A stretch of DNA of 64,000 bases from Ascaris suum (lineage: Eukaryota > Nematoda > Chromadorea > Rhabditida > Ascarididae), in the NCBI GenBank assembly GCA_013433145.1, contig JACCHR010000029.1:172959-236958 (forward strand), given 5' to 3'. Position numbers and translations under genes: made by a program. The notes under the pieces are model-generated. The model was not told the origin of the DNA, ran no database searches, and saw only the letters and a list, made by a program, of their open reading frames with translations. This document shows, in pieces, positions 1 to 10,204 of this stretch (its first letter is position 1; each line of letters starts with the position of its first letter).

Positions 1-1150
1 TCTCAGATGTGGGCGGAAACAAATTCCTAGGTTGAGAGCTGTGCAGCTGTTATGCTGTCTAGGAAATCGCTTATTCTGTTCAATATTTGTTACATGTCAG
101 GTTCATCTCGTGGGTTGAAAAAATGCCACAGAAATTGACACAATTCGTTTCGCTAACTCCGTGCTGTGTCTTCAACCGCCAACAATAAGGAAACGTGCAC
201 CGCAAGGCATTGTTTAATGGACCCAGCCTCTCATGATAATGTCTTAGGGTTGATCATCTGCCAACCCTTTTACCTGTAGCAGCAATTAGGCTGACGCAAG
301 ATGCAGCCTTGTAGTAAAATTCATAGAAGTTCTTAGGCAAAGTTGGCCGTTCAGTACTGCTTCAAAAGTTGATGGATCAGTTTGAAAATTAATTAAGAGC
401 GTCTCCTATGCCACTGACTACATGAACCAAGTACTTTGAGGTCAGACTGTCAATGTCAAGCTGCTGGATGGAAGGGCAAATAGATGGTCGCATACATGAA
501 CACAAAAAAACGACCTCACCTTTTGGATTGATTTTGCACTGTATACGGAAAAACAGGCGTTTCATCAGCCTCTATGCCCACGTATAGTTGTTTAATCATT
601 TCGCAGGCAGCACCTCTGGCTATTGCAATTGAGCTTCAAAGGACGTCTCAACGATGGTACATTTTATTACTCTTAGTTTTGTAGCAAAAAATTTCGGCGG
701 ATGACGTTGTCGTCTGCATATTAGCTCAGAAAGAATTGAGAAATGTCATGGCTAATGGGCATTCGTTGTGATTTCACCCGAGTAATCCAGCAGGCTGAAC
801 AAAATGTCAAAGCAGTGAAAGTAACGAAGCAGCCGTTCGATTACATGGCCAAGCCAAAAATTGCAACAGCAAATTTAAGGACGCATGCAGAAGCTTCACT
901 TACATACTATAATGGAGCATATAGCTTGATTAATCTGAAGTGAGAAAGATAGGCTAACGACAGCATTTTCCAGAATTCATTGTTCTAGATTTCCTGACTT
1001 GAGAGCAGTGAGCAGGCACACTTGCAGGCAATCTCTTTGATGGTTTCTTTTTTTTTAATTCAAAAAGATGCCGTGCACTCTTGGTGCAGTTGACTGCATC
1101 ACATCAATCATTGAAGAAATCTGCGGGGAGATTTGAGTGTTTACTTGCAG
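1..1150. other. No supported gene
   Basis: AT-rich sequence with scattered stops in all frames. The longest plus frame (743-943, 66 codons) shows no recognisable motif and no convincing splice context. It may be intron or upstream sequence of the gene whose 3' exons lie at 3146-4738. I see no RNA gene or repeat of note. Confidence 0.5.
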
Positions 1151-1212
1151 TCAGTGAGCAGATATGTAATTAATGTGGATATATTGAAGACAGCCGAGCA
1201 CTTTCAAGGTGA

Positions 1213-1521
1213 ATGAAGATATTCGATTCCTTGCAATACATGATGGATTTCTCTTCAGTAGCAGTAATGAAGGGTGAGCGGCACTTAAGTTTTCTTCAGA
1301 ATTTCTTTGTCATATATGAAAGTCATGTTGGGGTCTTCCCCACTCTTTTTTACCAAATGAAGAATTGCACATCTCTATTTTATGAACTCTTGAATGCCGT
1401 TGGAAGTGTTGTGTTCTGCATCCCTTTAATACAGCAAAACACAGCGGATTTCTTCGCATCTATGCAGCACACTTTCAACCAAGTGAATAAATCACTGAGA
1501 AAAATCTTCGTAGGCGAATAA
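1213..1521 (+). CDS. Uncharacterised ORF, possible exon
   Basis: An open frame of 102 codons begins at an ATG and ends at a TAA. The predicted peptide has a mixed, protein-like composition with a hydrophobic patch in the middle (ending VGSVVFCIP) and no family motif that I recognise. Just upstream, 1151-1208 is a separate open segment between an acceptor-like ttacttgcag and a donor-like AAG/GTGAAT. The 1213 frame cannot be spliced internally, because the only candidate intron (1271-1298) is too short. It could be an exon or 5' part of the gene ending at 4738, or a chance ORF. Confidence 0.22.
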   Translation: MKIFDSLQYMMDFSSVAVMKGERHLSFLQNFFVIYESHVGVFPTLFYQMKNCTSLFYELLNAVGSVVFCIPLIQQNTADFFASMQHTFNQVNKSLRKIFVGE

Positions 1522-1785
1522 GTAACCATAAATTCGAGCTGTATTAATAGAAAATTATAAAACGGCACAAGTTTCAATAAGATATCTCAATCATACAATG
1601 ATTTCCAAATATCAAGGGGAACGAGGCGTGAGTTGTGGAAATGATGGCGATTAATTACAGCCAGCCAGATTGCTCGTTGTTATGATATTTTGAAACAATT
1701 CGTAAAGAAGCGAAAGTCCGAAGTTTTATTTCCGTAGAGAAAACTGAATGTGCTACAGTTGAATGATTTACACCTCTTTATTCAG

Positions 1786-1908
1786 ACAGTATAAATGTAT
1801 ACTCGAAAGTGAATGTGAGAGAGGAGGAAACCTTATGCAAGAAGATGTAATTGTTGCTGCAGTCACAAAGACAGCGGACGAAGAAGTCTTCGCAGGTTCA
1901 TCTGCTTC
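1786..1908 (+). CDS. Candidate coding exon of the unrecognised upstream gene
   Basis: The segment follows an acceptor-like cacctctttattcag and is open for 40 codons. It contains acidic, protein-like stretches such as ESECERGGNLMQED and TKTADEEVF. Two donor-like sites exist: GTAATT at 1847, which ends the exon in phase 0 after MQED, and GTAATT at 1909, just before an in-frame TAA. The shorter form (1786-1846) is in phase with the next candidate exon at 2036. I do not recognise the product. Support is reading-frame openness and splice context only. Confidence 0.33.
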
Positions 1909-2035
1909 GTAATTTTTACATCTGAACATTTAGTGTTTTAATGAAGAAACAAGTGGGCAAGATGAATTATTTTGTTCTTTTGCATGATTTCTTATGCGCA
2001 AATAACCAGTTAATAGCGGAAAATATTTTCTTTAG

Positions 2036-2095
2036 AAGATCTCTGAAGCTCGTCAGCTGATTGATGAATTTGATGAAGTTGAAAGCACCACTGAG
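2036..2095 (+). CDS. Candidate coding exon of the unrecognised upstream gene
   Basis: After the acceptor-like aaatattttctttag the frame reads an amphipathic, acidic segment containing EARQLIDEFDEVESTTE. It meets a donor-like GAG/GTGCCG at 2096 in phase 0, a few codons before an in-frame TAG. The phase fits the preceding candidate ending at 1846. It also fits a short following candidate at 2205-2245, which has a strong pyrimidine-rich acceptor (ctcccgttccacag) and a GTAAGC donor. The next downstream candidate breaks the phase chain, so the gene model here is unresolved. Confidence 0.3.
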
Positions 2096-2204
2096 GTGCC
2101 GCCACTGCTATAGACAGTCATTTACGTTTTAAATTCTGTGACGCTCTTATTATGGCACAGAAACATATGATGAAGTCCTCCCTTTCTTTTCTCCCGTTCC
2201 ACAG

Positions 2205-2245
2205 CACAGAGGGAAGATTAGCAACAGTTTTTTAGTTTTCAGAAA
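2205..2245 (+). CDS. Candidate short exon
   Basis: A 41-base segment lies between a strong pyrimidine-rich acceptor ending ccacag and a GTAAGC donor. Only one frame is open (beginning HRGKISNSFLVF), and that frame is the one in phase with 2036-2095. It ends in phase 2, while the next candidate (2418-2510) needs phase 1, so at least one of these exons is wrong or an exon is missing. Confidence 0.24.
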
Positions 2246-2417
2246 GTAAGCCTCAATTAGGACCTGAGAAGATATGGAAAGGTCTGAAATTCCCAGAAAT
2301 TTAAAAGAAAGACGTCTTGAAATGCGATGTTTTTGTCTCTTCAACGACTTAGCAGTCGACTGGCATCCACCATTTGTTCATAACTCAATGGGATAGCTTC
2401 TGGTAGTGATATTCCAG

Positions 2418-2510
2418 TTTATAGGAAACCGCCTATAAGCGACGCAAACGCCATGCTGATGCGTTTTTGTTTTCCACTGAACTTATTTATAAGATTTTGG
2501 AGGACATATT
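2418..2510 (+). CDS. Candidate exon preceding the membrane-protein exons
   Basis: A 93-base segment follows the acceptor-like gatattccag and is followed by a GTAACA donor at 2511. It reads KPPISDANAMLMRFC and then a hydrophobic and aromatic stretch. It ends with one base of a codon, which matches the two-base start of the exon at 3146. No family was recognised. The acceptor is acceptable, but the upstream phase is not satisfied by the other candidates. Confidence 0.25.
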
Positions 2511-2653
2511 GTAACAGCTATGGGGCACTTAAGTTTACCCTGTAGTGAACACTGTTGATCGTTAGGCGCCTTAAAAAGGAGCGATGAAATTTGATAGATT
2601 TTTCAGCTATGCAAATTCAAAGTGAACTTAGCAGCAGCGCAACTAAAGCGGGA

Positions 2654-2671
2654 GGGGGGGGGGGGGGGGGG
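2654..2671 (+). repeat. Poly-G homopolymer, 18 bases
   Basis: An uninterrupted run of 18 G follows GGGA and precedes TGGG. On the minus strand it encodes an apparent poly-proline stretch, which is why an artefactual minus-strand frame appears here. Homopolymers this long are prone to length error in long-read assemblies. Confidence 0.9.
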
Positions 2672-3145
2672 TGGGAGATGGAGTAGGAGGAGAGAGAATA
2701 GTGCTATGAAGTTGTTAGTAGTATGAAAACACGTTGTTAGTTTTTGAGGAATATCTTGCTGTATTGCGAATCGGCAAACAGCGCATTCAGTCTGTGCAAT
2801 CTGGTCAGCCAAGCCCTCATTCAATTAATATTTCTATTGTTTGAATAAATATTATTTGATGTCAAATGCTTCTGTAACCGTGGATTTTTTTCATTATTTC
2901 CAACTGAACAGTCGTTTGATTGTTTTTTCTATCTTCCTTTGCTTTTGGAAGTGCGATGGAAACTAGTTTTTAAAAACGAATATTTATCTTTCAACAAGCT
3001 TCGCGTATGACACTCACACACCGGGGACTTAACTGTGGTGCTATCATCTGTACGCTTTCTGCTCCTTACTACAACTGAAATCGAAGCACACCATGAATTT
3101 CGCTGTTGATATATGAGAAGAGCTGAAAAATATTTGTTTTTGCAG

Positions 3146-3224
3146 CCTTCACAGATCCACCGCCGGCGTGGTACGAATCAGGCACTGGGCAACGCAACGG
3201 AAAGGAGTGTCCACTCACAAAATC
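3146..3224 (+). CDS. Exon of an unrecognised membrane-protein gene
   Basis: The exon starts after a clear acceptor (atttgtttttgcag) and ends at a GTAACG donor. It encodes FTDPPPAWYESGTGQ and continues to ECPLTK, polar and extracellular-looking. It begins with two bases of a codon and ends with two (TC); the first base of the exon at 3912 (G) completes a serine. An independent phase match of this kind happens by chance about one time in three, so the evidence is cumulative with the next junction and the 3' end signal. Product unknown. Confidence 0.48.
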
Positions 3225-3911
3225 GTAACGAGTTCTCATACTACTGTGCCCCACTCTTGTTTTTCACCTTAACAATAGATGCTGAGGATGAACGAAGTAA
3301 CAGTCTATCTACTGTCAGGTCTCCCAGATAATTGTCTTTCCCGTCTAGTTTTTATTCGAGGGATCGTACAGCCCGTTCTTCTTAGGCTGCCAAGCGAAGC
3401 TGACCGAAAGTCAACTTCCGGAGAGTGAAATTCCGTGTACCAGTAACATTAGGTGTGGTATCGTGTGAAAGGCCCTTGAGGGCTCAGGTTTTCATTAGAC
3501 AAGAGGGGCGTCTCCTCAATTTGCGTTTTCAACAGAGCACTAGATCGAACGATGTCTGAACCAAGTTACGGCGTCGTGGATGAGCAACATTACGCGCTTT
3601 CAAATTTTAATGCTGAAGCAGTCATTATTTACTACACGACTTCGCATTTAAAACTTTCTACGAGGCTTCAATTTCAGTATTATTATTACGTTTCGAATTG
3701 GAGGGGGCGTTTACTGGCTTTCCTGAATCCTTTTGCTGCATTAGAGATTCAAATAGGTAATGCACGAATAAATAACCGGCTGGCAGGCTTATGATATCTG
3801 AAGCACATATTATGCCCCAGCACAGCATTTTCGCTCCTCTTTGCTCTCTGCTGTAATGACATTAGAACAAAATAAAAAAACTTCACCAGCTAACGATTCA
3901 TACCGTTGCAG

Positions 3912-4102
3912 GCCATATTTTGTGCAGTTGATGTTAAAGGTGATGTTGGTTGATATACTGCTTACATTAGCATTAATAATGATGGTCCTCGTACATCGTA
4001 TGCATATCATACCTGCGCGTCGTCGCTACAAGATCGTCACTCATCTACTGAAGCGAAAGAAAAAACGTGCTCTGAAGGATCGTGCTGAGCGCCGTCTGCG
4101 AA
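3912..4102 (+). CDS. Exon with a transmembrane helix and a basic tail
   Basis: This exon follows the acceptor ataccgttgcag. It encodes about 63 residues: a hydrophobic helix (LMLKVMLVDILLTLALIMMV, a single membrane span of about 23 residues), then an Arg/Lys-rich juxtamembrane stretch including LLKRKKKRALKDRAERRLR, typical of a cytosolic tail under the positive-inside rule. Codon choice in the tail (CGT/CGC, AAG, ATC, CTG) looks like an expressed nematode gene. The proposed donor is GTTTGT at 4103, which leaves one base (A). The acceptor at 4529 supplies GA, making an Arg that continues the basic stretch. If the exon is not spliced here, the frame runs on to a TAA at 4150-4152, inside a 23-bp tandem duplication. 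I do not recognise the family. A resemblance to the ends of multi-pass channels is too weak to name. Confidence 0.52.
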
Positions 4103-4106
4103 GTTT

Positions 4107-4184
4107 GTTTACTATCCACTCTTCGTTAAGTTTACTATCCACTCTTCGTTAATTCATAAACAGATCTTTCATAAACAAATCTTT
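4107..4184 (+). repeat. Two adjacent short tandem duplications
   Basis: A 23-base unit beginning gtttactatccactcttcg is perfectly duplicated (4107-4129 and 4130-4152). Directly after it a 15-base unit, cataaacaRatcttt, is duplicated with one mismatch (4155-4169 and 4170-4184). Both sit just after the proposed splice donor at 4103, so they fall in the intron if that donor is used. They look like recent replication slippage or fill-in duplications. Confidence 0.85.
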
Positions 4185-4529
4185 TACTAGTTGCTCACAA
4201 GCAATACACGAATGTCTAATTTAATCACACTGCATCCCATCCACTGGAGTGGTAGGGAATGCTGCTTATATTTCTTTGCCTTTCTGAGGAAACCCACTTT
4301 TCTGGTTTTCTGTAGACAGCTGCGACGTTTGAAAGTCCTGGCCATTGCATGAGCGCTCGTCTTGCTTTCAGTATGAATGTTGGAATCTTGTTGAACGCGG
4401 ACATTTGTATGCATCAGCATGGAGTGTTGCTGATCCGTTTTTAAACTACGCTAGCCATGGTGCAGAAGCTGCGAGTGCTTCAACGTCATGCGAAACCTCT
4501 AGCAAACATTTCGTACAGCGACATTGCAG

Positions 4530-4738
4530 GACTGAACTTCCTGAAACGAAAATTGTGGGGGGTTGCGAAACAAGATGACAGCAGTTCTTCCACAAGGACT
4601 AAGACAAAAGGAACAACAACTTTGGTGACCGCAGCTGAAAACATGACAACAAATGAAAATGTGACTGGCATTCCGCCGACAACTTCAACTGGGACACATG
4701 CTCACGGTTTGACTCAGTCGAAGGGAACAGAAGCCTGA
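4530..4738 (+). CDS. Terminal exon of the unrecognised membrane-protein gene
   Basis: The exon starts after the acceptor ttgcag at 4529 and encodes 68 residues and a TGA stop. It opens with a basic, aromatic stretch (LNFLKRKLWGVAKQDD). The remainder is low-complexity Ser/Thr-rich sequence (DDSSSSTRTKTKG, NENVTGIPPTTSTGT) with N-x-T sequons. The start phase (two bases) matches the preceding exon. The frame itself extends upstream to an ATG at 4457 in a Kozak-like GCCATGG context, so a stand-alone 93-codon ORF is the alternative reading. A polyadenylation signal lies 95 bases downstream. Confidence 0.48.
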
Positions 4739-4832
4739 AAATAGAACATAGCGAGTTGTCTTTTATTTATTTGTTGCGTTTCACAGTTGTCATTTCTATA
4801 TGGATGATTTTTCCCTTTCGCAATCTGTTAGA

Positions 4833-4838
4833 AATAAA
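4833..4838 (+). terminator. Polyadenylation signal AATAAA
   Basis: A canonical AATAAA lies 95 bases after the TGA at 4738, a usual 3' UTR length in nematodes. It supports a plus-strand gene ending at 4738. It is only a hexamer in AT-rich DNA, so the weight is moderate. Confidence 0.42.
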
Positions 4839-6364
4839 ATTTAAACCCAGGGGCACTTATACGCAGTTACTTCATATGGATGGCGGTAAGTGATATTGGT
4901 TGACAAAGTATATCAACGAATACGGCCACCCAGTGGTGACACGTGGAGAAGGCAGTGATCAGTACATTGATCAGTCAGCTTCTGCATCTATACATAACAT
5001 CCTCGACAACATGAAAATATCGAAACAGTTACTCATTCATTGTTGCGTTCATCGGGCGTACCGAAGTTACCATTACTAGGCAAGCATTGACCAAAATTAC
5101 ATCGCTTGACATCAGTTCGTTGTTGAGGTGAAGTTGCTATTTAATAGTATGCTACATTCATTACTATTCATTAGTGCAGTTGGATTATGAATGAAGTAAT
5201 ACGGGTTACGGTCATAGCCCTATCTCGATGGGCCTCAATCATCAGTATGGCAGAGGAGATGGAAAAGAAAAGTGGACTGAGGAGCGAGGACTTCAACTCG
5301 ATCTCCTACTGTTCAGATGAGGGGACGTATCTCGTGCTCCGATTCTTTGCTCTGAACCTTCTTATGCTAGTGACATATAGACGCTGCTACTTATCACACA
5401 AACAATATCACGGTGTGGCTATCGCCCATGACTACACACCTAATCTGAGAAACGCTTGCTGTTTCCTCATTTGCGGTCAAACGCAGCATACGATTTGGCA
5501 TAGCAGAATTCAAAAGGCAGAACGCTGCGTGATGTGATGTAACAGGTTAGTACCGTCGCCGATACAGGAAAAGACGAAGCTTTAACCCATCGCTGTTGTT
5601 AACATTCTTTGTTTCTATTTCATACTCACCCGTTGAGATCAGCACAATGATATACTTACAAATTCACTTGTGCAGTTATTTTTTTTCCAATGATTCAGTG
5701 GAAGCAAAAGGCGAAGGACTAAATGTGATAATGGTTCAACACAGAAGATTTTAGAAGTTCTATCAGGTTACATGTGTACTTAGTTTATATATACCAACGT
5801 CGAAGTCACATCGAGCTTTTTAACTAGGCATCAATCTCCGCTGAAGTCGGGACGCCTTGCAGTGGAAGGGTATTTTTACCGGCGCTGACGTTACCTCAAT
5901 TTGAAATAAGCATCGTATGCGAAGGTGTGCAGCACCTTTAAGAATAGATAGAAGGATGAAATAAATGCCAGCCTTTTTGTGAGCGGTTGCGTATCCCTCT
6001 TGGTATCTAACGGATGAATCAAGAGAATGACTTCATGCTTCACCCCCTTTAAGCAGTCTGCATCATTAATCCCTATTCAATTCATCGCTAAAACCTGGAT
6101 GTTTCACCGTTTCACCCAATAGTCTAACACTTGGCAATTGGATATTAATAATAAAAGGTGTCGGCTGCTGCGTATTTGGTGGAAGCATGAATGGCCATTA
6201 CAAATCTCTGAAGTTATGAACTTTATTGCCCGTTCCATTCGGGATTCAAGAATGTTTGTTGATGAATCCTTGTATTGCTAGAGAGACTGATGCGACTCCG
6301 TGGCGCTGAGCCGCCCAAGGCAGCAAACTGCACTTTACGATCAAATGTTCAATGCATATTTTAG
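4839..6364. other. Intergenic, no supported gene
   Basis: The one sizeable frame (5187-5537 plus, 116 codons) has no recognisable motif, an unremarkable start context and no clear splice or 3' end signals, so I leave it unannotated. No RNA gene was seen. Confidence 0.5.
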
Positions 6365-6610
6365 AAAGTCTTCATTGTTTACTGTTACCCTGCTCTTGAA
6401 TATGGTTGTCCAATTTATTCGCCAGTTTTGAAATTGCCAATAGAGATATTTGAAAATGTGCAAGTACGTTTCACGGCGGCAATTTTTTTAAAAAATGTTC
6501 CTGGTCTGTAGAGAACGGAATATGGACCTCGTGAGCGCACTTTCGGATCAACCTAAATACGCCTGAATTTCGTCGCTTTGAATTACACGTCATATTGTAC
6601 TTAAAATATG
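6365..6610 (+). mobile_element. Decayed non-LTR retrotransposon (RT C-terminal end)
   Basis: The plus strand reads PALEYGCPIYSPVLKLPI followed by ENVQVRFT. This matches the pattern at the C-terminal end of the reverse transcriptase of CR1/Jockey/RTE-like LINEs (consensus style RP-LEY-SP-WSP-L----I--LE-VQRRFT). The frame breaks at a TAG at 6509. It goes on as RTEYGPRERTFGST, the position of the SYEERL-LGL segment, to a TAA. It then resumes one frame over with TPEFRRFELHVILYLKYA, matching the L--LE-RRL--DLI-LYK pattern. Two in-frame stops and a frameshift make it a dead relic of only the last part of the element. No target-site duplication or poly-A tail could be assigned. Confidence 0.62.
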
Positions 6611-6944
6611 CCAGAACAACAAACCTTTCCTTTCGTCTCAACGCCGCCAGTCCCTTTCGTTTCAACGTTTGCCAGCGTTTCCCTCAGCCAACCACCATTC
6701 AGGAAACTCCCATTCCGCAACCTGACAAATCTGTCCCCTATTCCCGGTTCACTACAAGAATGTATTTTGATAGTGAAGCGTGAAGCTTCATTACAACTAT
6801 GACACTCTCGTCGAAAAAAGACAGTGGCCTAAGCAATTGTCCCACTCCACCACCGGACTCCAAGTGAACAAGGCCGCTGTCATTATTTAGAACAAAGAGA
6901 TAGGTCCACCTCGCAGCTGACGGCGCGGTCCAACGAAGCAGAAG

Positions 6945-7245
6945 AAAATCACAACTTTTAAGTGCCATTGACCGCAGCCGAAAGAAGTCAGCTAATCGAC
7001 TCTCTCTGGAACTGAGATTCCAGAGAACCAGTGTGCAGCGCATTCTTCACGAAGGAGACCTCAAACCCTAACACCCACAGCTATTTCATGGCTTGATGGA
7101 ACATGACTTCGACAGAAAAGTTGACTTTTGTGGGACTTTTCTGTGGAAGATGAAAAAAAGGGCGTCGACGTCGAGATAATTTTGTAATCTGATGAAGCAT
7201 TTCATATTTCAAAGCGACAGAATCAGCGTATATAGCACACATTTT
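6945..7245 (+). mobile_element. Decayed DDE transposase (Tc1/mariner/IS630-like)
   Basis: A helix-turn-helix-like segment reads RSRKKSANRLSLELRFQRTS and continues VQRILHEGDLKP. This corresponds to the SPRKS-RRLS-ELG-S-TSVQRILHKDLKL pattern found in many animal DDE transposases. After an in-frame TAA it continues with HDFDRKVDFCGTFLW, equivalent to the R--FC-WFL segment. One frame over, it reads VEIIL, a stop, then SDEAFHISKRQNQRI, equivalent to I-FSDEA-FHL-G-VN-QN-RIW, which carries a catalytic Asp of the DDE triad. The remaining catalytic region is not recognisable downstream. Stops and frameshifts show it is inactive. Confidence 0.65.
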
Positions 7246-7249
7246 AAGG

Positions 7250-9595
7250 CATATACTGCTGCTAAAATATTTTTTATAACAAGAAAAATGAAGATATAGG
7301 ATGAAGGCGAAAAAAAAAACGTTAAAACAAGCGGAAACGTGCGCTTAAGAATGAAAATTTATGCCAAGGAACTTTAGAAGAACCGGTGAAAAATTCTCAA
7401 CATTACCTGAACCTGAGGAAATGATTACTGTAGAAAATAAGAAACTTATCGTTGGCTCAAAGAGAATGGAGATTCTCATGGTAGCACATGAAAGATGGCG
7501 GAACATTTTTTAAACCAGAGTAAACAATAATTTCTAAACTTTTGCGACAGTCATTAATTGGCTTGCACGATGTCAGCCCTCCTTCACAGGTGGATGCACC
7601 ATCAGTTCCCAGCCGCCAACACGTCTGTGCTCGAACAGCTCTTCGTCGGTTCCTGCGATCAAATCATTCAACTGGTGAAGGAAGCAGAACAGTTCTGAGT
7701 GATGGGCCCTCCTTTCACCGACTCATAGCATCTACAATGAAGCTGCGCAACTTGCCTTGCAGTTTAATTTAGGCATGAATTTATTTTATGTTAATTTTCG
7801 CCAAGCTGTTTGTGAGTGGTTCGGCCTAGAGGTCTGAATTGGGTGCACTGATCAAACAAGTGCAGAAGGGTGTCAGAGGAATTGGTGTGTTTTCTCACTT
7901 GGGGCTGGCACGATAGGTGTTTTGAATTCTGCTTACTTGGCCAACCACTTTCATCACTTATTGGCAAGAAATTTCAGCATCTCTGAATATCTGTTGTAAT
8001 CCCTTTAAAAGTTGAGGGGTGGGGGAGGGGGGAGGGGAGAAGGAATATCGAAAAGCTGTTGTCCAAGATCATCCTGCAGTGTAAACCAGGTCCGGCAAAT
8101 CTCGCAACTGCTCCTTCGTTAATTCTCTAGATAGGGACGCATATAGACGGAAGGAAGAATGTGCACACATACGTGTACCTCTTGGTCAAATTTGAGAGAC
8201 TAAAAAGTCGGTTTGGATTTCCGATACAGTCAGAAGTAATCTATTTTGTTGTGTAGGATTGAGACTGCACCTTTAAAGGCACTCTTAAGACAGGATGAGA
8301 TTTGGTACAATATCACTGAGGAGTAGTGTTTGTTTCGTGGTAGTGATCTGATGACCGACGTACGGTTTAGAAGAAGTATGCTGTAACTTGCTTTTTATAA
8401 GCAATCCTGATCATCTCAAGTTGGGTTCGCAGGAAGAGGTATTCCTGAGTCACTTCAAGTTGTGTTGGCTGAAAGGAAGGGGAGGGGAGGGAAGAGGTGA
8501 AAATAGCGCGGCACTGGCTTGCTGCTCCGAATGCAATAATTTGACGCAAACTTTTACCGGCGATTCTGCCACAGAGGGCAAATTAAACGATCAATGAGTT
8601 CGGGCTAAGTAACCATTGGATTACATACCAAGCTCGAATCATCGTGACACAAACCGCTCTAAAACTGACCGCGTTTTACCCACATTGAACAGCATTTTAC
8701 CTGTCCGCTTGCAATCATAATTTCAATTCTGTACTCCAAATAGAGCGACACGCAGGTGCTCGTCGTTTTAATACGTTTTCTGCAATTTCGCTTCAGAAAG
8801 ATGCGTTGTGTAAGGTGTGTGTGGGTTCATATGCTGGTCCGTCAACGTCTTCAATAGCTTCAGATGAGGGATGAGCATTGATAGGCTGTCGTGTAAAATT
8901 GTGGATTTGGAAAATATGGAAAATTCATTACGTTTTCAGTCGTCATGATGACCTTTATTTTTATAACAGGCGAGCGCAGCAAATAGCGATCTTTTACGAG
9001 AATTTTTTCAGTTGCGGTAGAATCGTTTGGAAATTGAAGCTGTTGTTTTCCTTAACACATTCTTTTTTGATAAATTAAGTAAATATCTGATTAGGTGAGG
9101 CGAATAGCGATGAATATTTCATGGCAGCTTTCACGATTGCCTTCTGCAGCTGATTTCAGCGGTGAGATTTTTCTCTTCTTGTGTTTATATTACGAAATCC
9201 TAAAGGTGAGCTTTTCTCAAGATGCTCATCCTTAGCGATGTTGGTTGCGATGCTGCTCTTAAGTGTTTGACTTGAACAGTATAGCTTATAGATCATGGAC
9301 GGCGTAGGAAAAAAAACGATTTGATTCCAACATACCCGCTGCCAATCCATCGCAGGATCTCCTGACACCGCCTGGAAATGCTTCTATCGACGGAGATTTC
9401 GGTGACTCTTTAATTTCTTGACCGAGTGCAATTTTCTACTTTACATGTGCTCTTTTTATGAGATTAGTATGACTGTTTTTGCTTTATAAAAGGATTATTT
9501 GTAATGTCTCATGTATTACGGTTGGTCCTATCGTTGTCTTATTTCTCAAGATTAGTTTATATTGACTTTGGGAAGTTTTGCGAAAGCACAGAACT

Positions 9596-9597
<2 letters not shown>
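7250..9597. other. Intergenic, no supported gene
   Basis: Low-complexity AT-rich DNA with purine-rich patches (a GGGGAGGGG-type stretch near 8015-8040 and another near 8477-8500). The frame at 7542-7772 (76 codons, plus) could be a further scrambled part of the transposon relic, but I cannot align it to anything. No tRNA or other RNA gene was seen. Confidence 0.45.

Positions 9598-9688
<91 letters not shown>
9598..9688. repeat. (TA)n microsatellite, 91 bp
   Basis: A perfect alternating TA tract of 91 bases. It is self-complementary and can extrude as a cruciform. The overlapping frames reading Tyr-Ile repeats are artefacts. The unit count should be treated as approximate in any assembly. Confidence 0.97.
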
Positions 9689-9691
<3 letters not shown>

Positions 9692-10026
9692 TGTTCGACG
9701 GTTACATCTTCAGACTGTACTCGCAGAATTTGTTGGATGGCTCAATTTCCACATCTGTTCACATAGAATTCTCTCATCTAGAAGCAATCAACGTTTCCAA
9801 GTCGGATGTTGTATTAGCGGTTGCATGCGGATAAAACAGTTGCTGTATAAAATCGGTCGATAGTCCGAGGAAACAAGCACTTGCTCGATTAGGGGCCGCG
9901 GTTCTCTTGCTTTAGATAGGAAAAGTGGTTTTAATGTGAGGGTAATATAGTTCCACTTTCAGGGATGTTAGGCACATTTCGAGAATTTTAAATTTTTGTT
10001 ATTAGTGTTGCTTGGGGTGTGATCAG

Positions 10027-10204
10027 GCTTTGTATAAAGATTTCCAAATGGTTAGACCGCCTTCAGATTTTGTCAACGCTCGCTTCACATTATTTAAATA
10101 CAGAAATGGATTGTTGATTTTATCCCCTCAAAATATTCAAATCGCCAACAACTTCGCCGGGATGGCGACTAGCGCACTTTCAGATGAATTGATCCAATTA
10201 GCGG
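10027..10204 (+). CDS. Candidate 5' exon of the CNOT2/ntl-2 gene
   Basis: An open segment that reads VNARFTLFKYRNGLLILSPQ and ends SALSDELIQLA before a GTGAAA donor at 10205, in phase 1. The leftover G plus the CG that opens the exon at 11508 make an Ala codon, so the junction is in phase. The 5' limit is uncertain: acceptor-like gtgatcag (10026) or gaccgccttcag (10066). The N-terminal half of NOT2 proteins is poorly conserved, so similarity cannot confirm it. It could instead be a chance ORF, running to the TGA at 10216. Confidence 0.36.

Noticed and set aside
2603..2824. Minus-strand ORF with a poly-proline run
   Set aside because: The run is the 18-G homopolymer read on the other strand; no other coding evidence.
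5187..5537. 116-codon plus-strand ORF
   Set aside because: No recognisable motif, no splice or 3' end support; a length expected by chance in 22 kb.
7542..7772. Possible C-terminal part of the DDE transposase relic
   Set aside because: I tried to fit the usual QQDGAPPH-type and LSPDL-type motifs and could not find either.
9504..9863. Frames with Tyr-Ile repeats
   Set aside because: They are TA dinucleotide repeats read in frame; flanks have no coding signal.
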